A stretch of DNA of 64,000 nt from Hyaloperonospora brassicae (GCA_947650285.1 CANTFL010001422.1:1-64000); one strand, 5' to 3'; positions 12,360 to 23,130 are shown, counted from the first letter of the stretch. Translations and numbers: made by a program. Notes: generated by a model from the letters alone, not told the origin.

Positions 12360-15300
12360 ATGCGCCCGTCACTGTCGTCGTCTACAACGACCCCCAACCG
12401 TGGCGAAAAGGGCTGCAACGAGGAGTGCCTTCATCACCGCCGCCGCCGAGCGGACAGTGCGCCGTTTACCGCGTCGAAGCGCCAGAAAACAGACGACAAC
12501 GACGCGCGTCGTGGCGATCGCGAGCCTGCGCGCGCGCCCGCGAGTGGTTTCTTTGTCCGTCTCGCACGTTATATTCCTATTGTGAACAGGTTTGTGGCGG
12601 AGGAAGACGTGGGTACGAATGTGGATTTGGATGTCGGCGCGGACGCTGGTGTTGATGACGACACGGACGATGTAGAGTCGTCGGTCTTGAAGACATGTGA
12701 CCAGATTCGGACGACGCAAGAGGACTTTGGTGAAGAGGGCGAGGGACGGGACCGTGATGGTGGTGAAGATGGAGGCGAAGATGAAAAAAGGTGCCGGAAA
12801 CGTTTGTGCCAGTGGATGTGGAGAAGAAGAAGAAGGTGCAGCAGCAGCAACAGTTCAGCATCGTGATACGCTTGAGGACGCGGTGGACGTGGCGGTGCCG
12901 CCGGTGACCCGCTCGACGCTACCTGCAGGTCAAGGGAAGAAGAAAGTTGCCACAAGACTGTCGCCTCCGCGCAAGTGTCGTCGTTCAAGGCCGCCGTGTG
13001 AGAGCAAGCAAGAGAGGGAAAGCGCTAGCGCTGTGATGGATCAAGTGCGGCGAATACGTGAGAGAGCGTGAGGGCATCTTCGGATCATCGCGACCGCCTC
13101 AGACGCCGAATGCTGCTGGCACGCAGGAGCGACAGGTACCCACTTCTCCGTCGCCGCTCGACGTGGCACGCGAAGATCATCAAAGAGAAAAAGAAAATCT
13201 CGCTTGACGAGTTTGAGCGTCTTCAGCACCAGCTGCACGAAATGGTCGGGACAACGCCTCACGAACAGTTGACGCAAGCATATTTGTTAATGGATCTCGG
13301 GCTCCTGGTGACGCCAAGCTGTCCTGGCGTGAAGTCGGAGCTAAGTTTTGTGCCTGGTTCTATTGCTGCGCAGAACCGTGGTCGTTCGGCCGCTCGAAGT
13401 GAGCAGAAACGTGAATCGGGAGATGAGGTGAAGAGTGATATGCCGTCCGGTAAGCGTCCAAGAACGCACGAGACTGAACCAGTGAGACGCCCTGGCGCTA
13501 CTCAGCGCGGACTCCTGACGCGTGAGGAACGCCGGTTGCGTAAGCCACGTTCGTCTCCGCTGTTGCCTAGGCGCGATGCTGCTACAAGCAAGATGTGTTC
13601 TGATGCGCTTGCGAGAAGCATTATATTGGTGCTAAACAAGGTGCAGAGCCCGCCGGCGGAAGAAGACACTCAAGCCGACACCTTCGACGACCGTGTCGGG
13701 GACTTCGAGAAGTGCGACTGCTGCGTCAACTGATGCGCCTGCGCCAAGTTCGTCTCAGGTGACGTCGATGACCTCTGCATCGACTCCCACGAGAACTGTT
13801 CTTGAGCAGCAAGAGATGGAGACGATTGGTGGATTAGGGGTTATACTTCCTATTGGCGTCGAAGGAATGAAACACGCAGGGGCGGATGATAAGGATACCC
13901 GTGTCCGATTTGTGTTCTCTCCTTCGCCCAGCATGCGCGAGCCTCCCGTGAAAGTTTTGAACCAGAAAACTACGAAGGATGACGGCAAAAAGTCTGTCGC
14001 GGCCGAGGAGGCCACGAAGCTTAGTGCTGATATGCCGGCAGTTACACCTGCTGCTTCTCTCAGCGGTGCTGCTAATCCTCTCGCCAGGTTTATGCAGCTA
14101 AAACCTGGACAGTGGAAGTGTACTGGATGCCGTGTCTTGAACGAGGCTACCAGTGGCAGATGTCCATGTTGTGGAACCGCTCGATCTGATGGTGGCTCTG
14201 CGGCAAAAGCTCGTACTGCACTGTTGGAGACGACTGAAAAGTGTCCTTTGACTGGACTTAGCTTTGGTACAACCACCGAAGCTACAGCGGCCGCAGACAA
14301 GGGTACTGCTACGCCGGCTGCTGGCTCAATCACGCCTGCTCTCACAAGTTTTAGCACTGCGTCGTCTCCGCAACCGATGGAATCCACAGCGTTCTGTTGG
14401 GCACCTGCCACAACGAGCTTTGGTACTGCGTCGTCAGCTTTTGGGTCGAGCTCATCTGGTGGCGCTGATTCCAGCTCCACTGCGGGAGGGTTCGGTAGTA
14501 CTTCGGCTGCTGCTCCCTCGACTCCGTATGGCAGCTCCACGTCTTCGTTGCAAGCTGCACCGCCATTTCTTTTCGGAGGATTTAGTCAAGCACAAACTGC
14601 GACTACGCCGACAAACACCCAGCCGACGCTCGCTTTCAGTGCGTCGAGTGCCCCAGCTCCTAACGGCTTTGAAACGGTGGTCCAAGTGGTGGATTCGGCA
14701 CTACATTTGTTGCTCCTGCGCCAGGCAGTGGATTCGGCAATGGCCCACCGAGCTTGCACCGGCGGTCCAAGCGGTGGATTTGGAACTATATTTGATGCTC
14801 CTGAGACAGGCAGTGAATTCGGCAATGGCCCACCGAGCTCTGACTTTCTCCCTCCAACTCCGACCTCTGCATCTCCAACTCCGACCTCTGCATTTGGTTT
14901 CACTCCTGCAGCTCCGGGCTTTGGCACCATTCCAAACACGGCTTTTGGCACTGAAGCTCCCACTTCTGGTTTCAGAGATCCTACTGCAGATGCAGTTAGC
15001 GCTCCAGATGATGGCACGTGTAGCATGGACATTGATTATGTCCATGCTGATAGCACGTTTGGCATGGACGTTGGTTATGCCCCAGTCCAAGCTTCGCCCT
15101 TCGGCACTGACCCGAGTATAGCTTTCAATGCTACGACTTCCGCTTTTGGTTTTGGAGCTCCTGCTGCAGATGGTTTTGGCGCCCCGACTGACGGCAGGTT
15201 TGGCATGAACGGTGGTTATGCCCCAGCCCCAGCTTCGTCCTTCGGCACTGACCCGAGTATAGCTTTCGGTGCGACGCCATCCGCTTCAAATTTTGGAGCT

Positions 15301-16004
15301 CCTGCTGCAGGCGGTTTTGGCGCCCCGACTGACGGCAGGTTTGGCATGAACGGTGGTTATGCCCCAGCCCCAGCTTCGTCCTTCGGCACTGACCCGAGTA
15401 TAGCTTTCGGTGCGACGCCATCCGCTTCTAATTTTGGAGCTCCTGCTGCAGGCGGTTTTGGCGCCCCGACTGATGGCAGGTTTGGCATGAACGGTGGTTA
15501 TGCCCCAGCCCCAGCTTCGTCCTTCGGCACTGACCCGAGTATAGCTTTCGGTGCGACGCCATCCGCTTCAAATTTTGGAGCTCCTGCTGCAGGTGGTTTT
15601 GGCGCCCCGACTGACGGCAGGTTTGGCATGAACGGTGGTTATGCCCCCAGCCCCAGCTTCGTCCTTCGGCACTGACCCGAGTATAGCTTTCGGTGCTATG
15701 CCCTCCGCTTTCAATTTTGGAGCTCCTGCTGCAGGCGGTTCTGGCGCCCCGACTGATGGCAGGTTTGGCACGAACGGTGGTTATGCCCCAGCCCCCAGCC
15801 CCAGTCCCAGCCCAAGCTTCGACCTTCCGTGCTATTCCGAACGCATCTTTCGGTGCGACGCCATCCGCTTCTGGTTTCGGAGCTCCTGCTGCAGGTGCAT
15901 TTATCGCGCCCTCTGCTGTCTCATTCAGCATTGGTGTTGCACCGGAGCACGCCAAAGGTAGACGCATTTTGAAGGCCAAGAGTCGCAAACGTAGAACGTC
16001 GTAA
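12360..16004 (+). CDS. FG-repeat nucleoporin with RanBP2-type zinc finger (Nup153/Nup1-like), frameshifted
   Basis: Likely a nuclear-basket or central-channel nucleoporin; FG repeats bind transport receptors and RanBP2-type fingers bind Ran. Start chosen at 12360: the N-terminus has basic NLS-like KRQK (about residue 40) and an amphipathic segment SGFFVRLARYIPIVNRF (about 62-78) of the kind by which Nup1/Nup153 bind the inner nuclear membrane. The zinc finger is at about 14106-14190: W-K-C-x2-C-x3-N-x6-C-x2-C, fully canonical. It is followed by Ser/Thr/Ala/Gly-rich sequence with many FG dipeptides and a 47-residue repeat (15172-15790). The C-terminus is basic (KGRRILKAKSRKRR) before TAA at 16002. 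The frame changes near 12790, 12880, 13055, 13180, 13670, in the C-run at 15644-15648 and near 15800. Coding character is kept in each block, so either assembly indels or a young pseudogene. A spliced model for 13055-13180 is possible but not needed. Confidence 0.82.
15172..15790 (+). repeat. In-gene 141-bp tandem repeat coding the FG domain
   Basis: Five copies begin at 15172, 15313, 15454, 15595 and 15737, giving periods of 141, 141, 141 and 142 bp. Each encodes 47 residues containing FGAPTDGRFGMNGGYAP, SSFGTDPSIAFGA and NFGAPAAGG, with four FG dipeptides. A more divergent related copy precedes them from about 15050. The fourth unit has CCCCC (15644-15648) where the others have CCCC; that extra base makes the 142-bp period and breaks the frame. 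Confidence 0.93.
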
Positions 16005-16179
16005 ACGAGAATGAAGGGTCAGTCAGTTTGCTTTGGTATGTCATATTATATTAGAACAAACGGCGCGACAGCGACTTACTCTAGAGGTACACGTGATGCA
16101 TCATCTAACGAGCTAGAAGACAATAAATTCAATGCTTGACTCGAATGCGCCTCGGCGGTGTGTAGTCCGCACATCTGGA

Positions 16180-16265
16180 GTGGAAGATCAAATTGTTATT
16201 ATTTATTTAGGTGCTCGAGGCTGGAGTAAAGATCAAATTGTTATTATTTATTTTGGTGTTCGGGA
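16180..16265. repeat. Two-copy direct repeat of about 43 bp
   Basis: The segment tggagt-gaagatcaaattg ttattatttattt-ggtg-tcg occurs twice in direct succession just 3' of the nucleoporin stop region. Nothing else is recognisable between 16005 and this point. Confidence 0.8.
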
Positions 16266-16415
16266 CTGACCAACCAATGGTTCCGGCAGTGCCCCGCGTC
16301 TACGTTGACGTTGTAACAGGAACAGACCGTCGACGATGTTGTTGTGCGCTTTGCGCTGGCTCGAGAGTCATCTAGCGGGCAGTCTTCTTCACTCACTGCT
16401 GCTTTTGTCTGGATC

Positions 16416-16722
16416 TTAATCTCCATCCCCTTCTTCTTCCTCTTCTTTTTCACTATCATCATTCTCATTGCCATCGCCTATTACATCATCTCCGCTGCTT
16501 TTGTCTTCATTCTCTCCGACATTTCCATCACTGCTTGCATCGAATCTGGCATTCGTAAACCATGATCTCTGCCGCTCGTTGCTGCGAAACTGAGTCACGT
16601 CTGGATAGCCGGTGAAACTCTCCCGAATCTGGAGTAACTTGAACGCGTGCATCCCCGGTCTCACTGATCGTAATATGCACTTGGGTCTGAGCACAATCTC
16701 CCAAGGTCGGAAACATCAACAA
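16416..16722 (-). CDS. Possible broken gene with acidic tail, unrecognised
   Basis: Two overlapping minus-strand frames look protein-like. One (16528-16722) has a strand-rich stretch, MLMFPTLGDCAQTQVHITI; the other (16416-16694) continues with SFTGYPDVTQF and ends in a Glu/Asp-rich tail (EKEEEEEGDGD). A single frameshift near 16610 would join them. No domain was recognised. A third frame upstream (16716-16910) contains PIHRTFCNIDPRDDR. This may be a short decayed gene convergent with the nucleoporin, or coincidence in moderately GC-rich DNA. Confidence 0.25.
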
Positions 16723-16898
16723 ACCTGCCAGTCCTTCGGCTTGCCTGATGATGACGTGTCCTGATGGTCTTTTCGAGCACCACGGCAGCCTGGCACAGAC
16801 ACTGCAGAGCGCACTGACACCTGCAGCACTCGATCGTCTCGCGGATCGATGTTGCAGAACGTACGGTGGATCGGTGCAAACGCCCCAACAAATACATC

Positions 16899-17070
16899 CG
16901 ATCGGACCACAAAAATATAAAGAATGTAAAGTTAGATTGTTCAGACCTGAAGCAGTCCATAGATGGACCTCAGATCAAATACAACTGATCGGGCCACACC
17001 AACATGAAGATCCGACAAAACACTTGTTCAGACCAGAAAAAGTCTACAAACACAGACCACAGATGGATAA
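16899..17070. repeat. Degenerate two-copy repeat of about 86 bp
   Basis: Two neighbouring blocks share gatcggaccaca / gatcgggccaca followed, about 40 bp on, by ttgttcagacctgaa / ttgttcagaccagaa and then a short a-rich piece. Intervening bases are poorly conserved. The stretch 17071-17350 shows nothing recognisable. Confidence 0.55.
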
Positions 17071-17350
17071 TGGATGGTGTACATTAAGGGGGTCACACAA
17101 GACACAGATTTTACGAAAGACTGTTCTATCCAGAACCTAGTATGCAAAAAGGCGTTCGACAGACCACCTATCGGCTAACGGATCCGACGTGTTTAAATTG
17201 TTGTCAGTCGTTCGCCAATTGTAGCTTGCTTTTAAATAAACCATACTTTTGAAGACCTCACTGATGTGCACGACATATTTTTCTCTTTTTGAAATAAATT
17301 GCTGCACCATTGAGATTCCCACCACAAAGACTCAACAACACCGCGCTATC

Positions 17351-17654
17351 ATGACCATGGGAGAAGAACTCGCTCGACTCCGCGCCCGGGTGGGAGGACC
17401 TGGAAGACGAGACCCAGAAGCTCGCCGATACTAACCAGAAGATCGCCGATGAGATCCTGAAGCTCTACGATAACAATCTAAAGCTTGTGATGAACTTTAT
17501 CGCTGCTCTAGCCACCGCTCAAGCCACCACCCAAGTGCACAGCGCTGAACGCAGCCGCGACGACGCAAGATTCAATTGCATGGTAAACGGATTCGATCGC
17601 ATGGTCGACGGCATCAACATCTTGCCGGTGAGATTTGCGCTGGACTGGCTTTGA
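17351..17654 (+). pseudogene. Small coiled-coil ORF interrupted by one frameshift, unrecognised
   Basis: ATG at 17351 gives MTMGEELARLRARV, after which the frame closes at 17434. The next frame, from 17391, continues without a start codon as WEDLEDETQKLADTNQKIAD and on to LKLYDNNLKLVMNFIAALA, then FNCMVNGFDRMVDGINILP, ending at TGA 17652-17654. Joined, this is about 100 residues with strong heptad character. The frame changes at the CCCGGGTGGGAGG stretch (17385-17397), where one extra base would restore it. No family was recognised. It may be the start of a retroelement gag-like or oomycete coiled-coil protein. Confidence 0.5.
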
Positions 17655-18599
17655 CGCGAGATTTATTGATTCGCCATCGCTCTAAAAAGACGACTAAAGC
17701 CCCGAACGGTTCAACTGGAGCACAAGTACCTTCTCACACGCTCCGCTGACTGTGATCGTGTTAAGTACAGTGTCTACGGAGGTCAATTTGTGTCCTTAGA
17801 AGGAAGGCGACGGCGACTTCAAGCGCGTGGCGAAGAAAATCTCCAATTTTTACCGTCAGGAAACGGCAATAACTGCGCCGCCGAGTTCAAGATTTCGCCA
17901 AAGCGGAACTCGCACGCATCCTGTTGCCCGAGGAGCTCCGAATGGTAAGGGTGTTGCTCATCGGTGCCCTGCATAGATACTTTGACGGTTAGTGTGCAGG
18001 TTACCACACACCGGAGCGGTCGGTCTTCTTCGCCCGTGTCTAGTACTGGGTCGGCGGCACCAGCTGCACGCACGAATCGTACCAAAGAACTATTAACGAT
18101 GGAATCCACAACTTACACTTCAAAGTGCTTAAAGAGCGCATATATCCGCTGAACACAGCCTCAAGTTCGCGAGCGCGCCTCCGAACACAGCTCACATCAT
18201 ATAGGCAAAATAGACGACGAAAAGACATGAACAATAGAAAAGAAGGTTGTACATCAATACATACATTTCCATTGAGCTAATCTTTCTCCTTCTTCCTGCT
18301 CTTCATCCTTCTCACCAGCTTCCCATTCAACTTTCTCTGCGATCGCGTCGATCTACTGCGACTCAACCCGGTTCACCTCCACGCCGGGTTAAAGCATTCT
18401 TCCCCCTTGATGACCTCCAGCATGATATTTACCTAAGTAAAGATAGCCGACGTCCCCAACCCAAGGAGATTCGCGATCGAGGTCACCTTTAGACTGAATC
18501 AAAACGAGATTTTGAAATGAGGGGCCAACGTTTCCGATGCTGTGTTGCTGCAGCTGATGTGGTGGTGCTTGACGTGCTTGTGAAGACGATGCTGGACGG
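17655..18599. other. Unannotated stretch
   Basis: No gene was recognised. A short open stretch around 17805-17900 (DGDFKRVAKKISNFYRQ in one plus frame) may be a coding scrap. A pyrimidine-rich block lies at 18280-18350. The segment aggggccaac at 18519-18528 also occurs at 38814-38823, close to an LTR-like repeat. Confidence 0.5.
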
Positions 18600-18958
18600 T
18601 CGATGCTGGTTCTGTCATTGCTTCAGCTGACGTTGCTAAACCTGGTTCTTCTTCTGCAGCTGATTTTGCTGGTACCTATAATTCTTGTGAAGATATTGCT
18701 GGTACCGGTACCGCTGCTGTCGTTTTTGGCGCTGACGAAGCTGATGCAGTGTTTTTGCAGCCGATGAAGTGGTGATTGTACAGGTACTTCTGGATCGGTC
18801 GCTGCTGGTGTTCTTGTTGCTGCAGCCGATGTTGCTGCTACTGTTGCTTCTGGATCAGTTTCTGATGGTGCTACCGCTGCTGAAGCTGTCAAGCTGATGC
18901 TGTTGATGATTGTAGAGATGTTGCTGGATCGGTCGTTGCTAGTGCTGACGTTGTTACA
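18600..18958 (+). repeat. Left arm of foldback
   Basis: Inverted partner of 20041-20396. It contains the plus-strand reading DAGSVIASADVAKPGSSS and YNSCEDIAGTGTAAVV, broken by stops and small indels further on. Confidence 0.85.
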
Positions 18959-20040
18959 AGAGATGCTTGTGAGATGCTGCTGGTTCTGGTACTACTGATG
19001 TCAATGCAGGAGCTGCATCACTGGTGATTCTGCTGTTGGTGCGATCACTGATGGTGCTGCTGTCACTGCAGCTGGTGTTTTTTAAGATTGAGGCTCTGGT
19101 GCTACCGTTGCTGACTCTGTCACTGCTGGCGCCATCATTGCTACAGAAGATGTTGTCGGCGGAGGTGCTTGCGAAGTCGTTAATGAGCTATAGATGTAAT
19201 GATATAACTACATCTGTCATTACTGTCGCTGAGTTGCCGATGCTGGAGGTGCTTGTGATGATGTCGCTGAGGCTGGGTCCATTGCTTTCATTGCTATTTA
19301 GGCGTTATCGGATATGTCGCTGCTGGTGTTGTCAGGGCACATAATTTGTGTAAAAAGGTAGTGACGCGATAAAAGACCAGCGGTTGATAGTAAAATATCG
19401 CATACTATAAGCAGCATAAATGGAGCTTTAAAGTGCACGTACTGTACTTGAAGTATCAGTTCTGAGAAGAGTAGTGAGTGAAGCGATAGACCGCCGGCGC
19501 TGATAAAGAAAATGATGCATACTTTAGGCTAGATAAATCAAACGCTTGAGATTGAGTACTGCACGTAAATTATCGGATAGCAGCCAGTCTTGACTTGAAA
19601 CGACGCCCATTCGACTTTTGCCGTCGCATGAAGGAAAAAATATGGCGCGGCAGCACCGCTGGAGATCGAAGCAACGGTGCTGAAGCGTCTTTATAAGCAA
19701 TGATAGCACGAGCAGTGTCAGCTTAAGTGGAGGCAGCTCCAGCAACACATTTCTGGAGCAGAAGTACTAGCTACAAGAACGACAGAGGAAGTGTCAAACC
19801 CAGCGAAGTGTTTAAAAGAAGCTTCTATAGCAACGACAGTCCCAGCAATGACAGCAATAGTATCAGATGTAGCAACGCCTCCACAATCAGCTGTCCAGAA
19901 ACGACAGCTTCAGTGACGTCAGCGCCAAAGACGACAGCAGCACAGCTGGTTACAGAAACGTCTTAAAATCAGATTTTTTAAGAGAGGACAGCCCCAGCTC
20001 CGTAGTAAAGCAGAATCTTCGGAATCAACATCTGCCGAAG

Positions 20041-20396
20041 CAACAGCGCAACAGCAACAACCGATCCAGCACCTTCTTCACAATCATCAACAGCACCAGC
20101 TTGACAGCTTCAGCAGCGGTAGCACCACCAGCAACTGATCCAGAAGCAACAGTAGCAGCAACATCGGCTGCAGCAACAAGAACACCAGCAGCGACCGATC
20201 CAGAAGTATCTGTACAATCACCACTTCATCGGCTGCAAAAACACTGCATCAGCTTCGTCAGCACCAAAACGACAGCAGTGGTACCGGTACCAGCAATATC
20301 TTCACAAGAATTATAAGCACCAGCAAAACTCAGCTGCATAAGAAGAACCAGGTTTAGCAATGTCAACTGCAGCAATGACCAGAACCAGCATCGATT
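20041..20396 (-). repeat. Right arm of foldback
   Basis: Inverted partner of 18600-18958. On the minus strand it keeps SFAGAYNSCEDIAGTGTTAVV-type coding (written here in two parts: SFAGAYNSCEDI, AGTGTTAVV). Differences from the left arm are mostly single-base substitutions and one- to three-base indels. Confidence 0.85.
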
Positions 20397-20437
20397 GACA
20401 CATGGCGCTAAGGAAACACGAGAAAGTACAAAGAACT

Positions 20438-20779
20438 TGGAAGCTCTGTCTGAGGGAATAAGTAGGTTTGTATTTATTAGTTTCATTTTTTAAATACACC
20501 ATCTTTGTCTGCATCTAACTATATTTGAACTACAATATTTTATGTGGGTTTCATGCTCACCATCCATTGCGCGCGTCCAGCAGCGATTGGTGATTGAATT
20601 TGATTGATGTAGCGTTTACATCAACCGATAAGTGGAGCACCCACGAATATTACATTTGTGGGTAATATTCTGTCAAAAACACCTCTTCTTAATCATGTAG
20701 ATTGAATATTATCCAAATAGATAATATTAAAAAATAATGTATTCGTATTAAATTTATGAATTGAGCTCACCCTGTTACA
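20438..20779 (-). mobile_element. LTR-like dispersed repeat, copy 1
   Basis: About 340 bp from tggaagctctgtctgaggg to caccctgttaca is repeated at 38491-38828. Read on the minus strand it would start TGTAACAGG and end AGAGCTTCCA, the TG...CA form of an LTR. It contains the palindrome TTGATGTA-gcgtt-TACATCAA (20604-20624), conserved in both copies, and gtggagcacccacgaatattacatttg. No clear 5-bp target duplication was found. A Copia solo LTR is the most likely reading because copy 2 lies upstream of a minus-strand Copia fragment. Confidence 0.65.
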
Positions 20780-21384
20780 AAGTAACTTATACTATTCTGC
20801 ACCTCCGTCTCGCTTTCCGTCAATTTAAAGTGCGAAAGTATTGAGATGAGTTGCTGACACATATGAGTTGTGGGAATTGCACACGACGGGAGAATGCCCG
20901 GATCTGGTCTGAATAGTTTTAACTGGAAGTGCTATCTTAAAAGTTGATCGTAGAATCGAAGAGGCACCTTTGCATTGTGGATGTAATGCTATATCTGACA
21001 TAGTGATGGTTTAACATGCTACAACCGCAAGCTGTACAAAATGGGTCTCTGTGTATAAACGAGTATATTTTTGATCGCGTTGCATAAGCTATGTGTCCTG
21101 TGGTAACAATACCTTACCAAAAGGGAACTTCTTCTCGTTCTCCAAATTTCTTTACCACGCCTTCACAGCGCATTCATGTCGGGATGTCTGGAGATAAAGA
21201 AAGAAGATTTGAGTCATCTTCGAGTATGCGTGCGATTCACTGTATACGGCTTTGTTTACCACTCTCCGGAAATATGTAATCGTAAAGCATTTGCTAGGGC
21301 ATCGATTCACGTCACTGTGGTGAAGTCGATCTCACAAAATTGCTTGTGTGAGGGTTGATCTTCCACTTACCCAGACTTGCCGAC
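20780..21384. other. Unannotated stretch
   Basis: AT-rich spacer with short chance ORFs (for example 21091-21279). No domain, repeat or RNA gene was recognised. Confidence 0.5.
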
Positions 21385-21990
21385 TCACGGAGGGGGTACT
21401 CCGATCCATGCCTTGTTGTATAGCCTTGTGCTCACCTTGTGCACCCGTCGATTGGGCTGACTTGAGCTCTTCGTAACGGCCTTGTGGGATGTCGATCTCG
21501 CTGAGAGGTTGGGTTGAGAGTTCTGTTCCGGTGCGGAAACTTTTACACCACGAATAGGGGTTCTGCGATCTTGATCTTGAGTCGCGACGATATATATTAA
21601 AATATGTCGCGATCTTGATCTTAAATCACACAGATCTCGATTTGTCTTCGGGATCGGGGTCTTTGCTGTGCGGAAATCTTTACTCAGCAAATAGTAATCT
21701 TGCGTCGATCTTTTCTTGGGATCGGTTAGATCTGGTCTTGGGATCGGCCGATCTTGCAGGAAGTGCGCAATGTGGGCCAGATAGGTGTCCTGTTTCGCCA
21801 AAAAGAAACGTTTGGATCTATCCGGTAGATCTCTTCGATCTTGCTCGGTCTTGTCCCGAACTCCTTGTCCAGATCTATTGACCACTTAAGCAGTCTCGCG
21901 ATATTGTAACCAAAATTATTTTCCTTTACCGTTGTTTGCTGCTACCCCAGCAGTTTGAGTTTAGTTGAGTTACCTTAACCACACCTTGGC
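21385..21990. mobile_element. Degenerate LTR-like block A
   Basis: Shares caccttgtgcacccgtcg and, about 500 bp on, gaccacttaagcagtctcgcgatattg with the block at 47610-47915 (gtaccttgtgtacccgttgg, gaccacttatgccgtctcgctatcttg). The interior is rich in GATCTTG words; gcgatcttgatctt-a-tc occurs twice around 21568-21630. The 166-codon open frame on the minus strand has no recognisable domain and is taken to be chance within the repeat. Likely a decayed Gypsy LTR. Confidence 0.5.
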
Positions 21991-22976
21991 CAAACAATCC
22001 AAGGTGAGTACACGAAACACGGCGCGGTGACGTCTCTTGATCGACGGGAGGCCAAATATCCTGCCCGGAAGAGAAGTCTGCGACGTGCTTTATTTGTATA
22101 AAACGGTAATTGTTTATTATCTAATCAAAATAATAGCAATCCTATCATCAAGCCTATTCCAAACTGTAGGTCACTCTACACACACTATACCACCTTTACG
22201 CTTGACCGCCCCCTTGAACACATGTCGAAAATTATGACCTGTCATTCAAAAATAGCCTATATATTTCCGATATCGTACCTTAACGCCAAAAGAGGACCAA
22301 ATCCCAAATACGATACCAAATTCCCAATTTTGGTACCAAAAGGTCTGAAATAGTACTAAAGTGCCAAATGTGCCTAAATCCATTTTGCGACGTCAATTCA
22401 ATCGGCTTCCGCTGGCTCTTTTAGTCTGAACTCTTGAACATCACTCATATATCTTGAACAAGCATATTCATCAGGTTTTAATTGCTCCATCAACGACATA
22501 TCCATAATTTATAGAGAACAAGACCGATCTGATGCCTAATTCGAGATAGTTGAGGATCGACACAGTATAATTCAACAATAGATATTCTCTTGTTCATCGT
22601 GTGTGCTCCAATACCATCCTTTAAGGTTTATCTGATCGTTGGGACCATTCACGCGTCTTGAAAAAGCCCCATTGACTCTCATAAGTGTTCACACTTCCAT
22701 TTCGGGCTGTAAACAACCAAAATCAGTACTCCCAATTTAAGACCGGTAAAGAGTATCATTGATATGCAGGATGTTGCACCTTGGTTACAGGATTACATCG
22801 CATCAACTCGTCCCATGTGCACCTTTACCAGAGTAATTCTGCCACAGTACTCAGTCTTCTCCTGCTTCAACACACACATTCTTGTCCTTGACCAACCTTC
22901 AAGCGAATCGCTTGACTCTATCCCTTCCTTTGTCCCAGATCGCCCCATAGTATTCATTAATATATGCGACTCGTTT
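21991..22976. other. Unannotated stretch
   Basis: No gene recognised. Around 22275-22350 the word taccaaa and its complement recur, forming a small imperfect palindrome (taccaaattcccaattttggta is split here as taccaaattccc and aattttggta). Confidence 0.5.
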
Positions 22977-23130
22977 CAGATTGTTCCATGAAAATCATCC
23001 CTTTCTAAGCCTCGTCCCGGATTGTTCCATTGAAATCATCCATTTCTGCGCCTCATCCCAGATTGTTCCATGAAAATTATCTCTTTCTACGCCTCGTCTA
23101 AGATTGTGTCATGTCAATCATTCTGTCGAT
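22977..23130. repeat. 41-bp tandem repeat, about 3.5 copies
   Basis: Units at 22977-23017, 23018-23058 and 23059-23099 follow the pattern c-gattgttccat-aaa-tat c-tttct-cgcctc-tcc, with a decayed partial fourth unit. It lies in LTR-like debris; 23131-23640 shows nothing else recognisable. Confidence 0.8.

Larger units (their letters stand above)
18600..20396. mobile_element. Large foldback with arms of about 355 bp
   Basis: The plus strand at 18600-18958 is nearly the reverse complement of 20041-20396 (I estimate roughly 95 percent identity by eye over the central part). The interior, about 1.08 kb, is weakly self-complementary too: its left half is rich in GCTG/GTTG words, its right half in CAGC/CAAC words. 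Both arms carry the same coding-like sequence reading outward-to-inward, for example YNSCEDIAGTGTAAVV in the left arm (+) and YNSCEDIAGTGTTAVV in the right arm (-); the opposite strand reads as an Ala/Thr-rich repeat (ATVAATSAAATRTPAATDPEV). No transposase was recognised inside. A foldback transposon or an inverted duplication of a low-complexity gene are both possible. Confidence 0.8.

Noticed and set aside
13755..14540. 261-codon minus-strand ORF opposite the nucleoporin
   Set aside because: Antisense shadow of GC-rich repetitive coding sequence, with no domain.
14264..15121. 285-codon plus-strand ORF in a second frame of the nucleoporin
   Set aside because: It is an Arg/Leu-rich shadow of the FG coding frame; the zinc finger and FG repeats lie in the other frame.
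15131..15988. Minus-strand ORFs opposite the FG repeats
   Set aside because: They merely mirror the 141-bp repeat; no start context or domain.
21385..21885. 166-codon minus-strand ORF
   Set aside because: Composition reflects GATC-rich LTR-like sequence; no recognisable domain, and the same block is repeated without an open frame at 47.6 kb.
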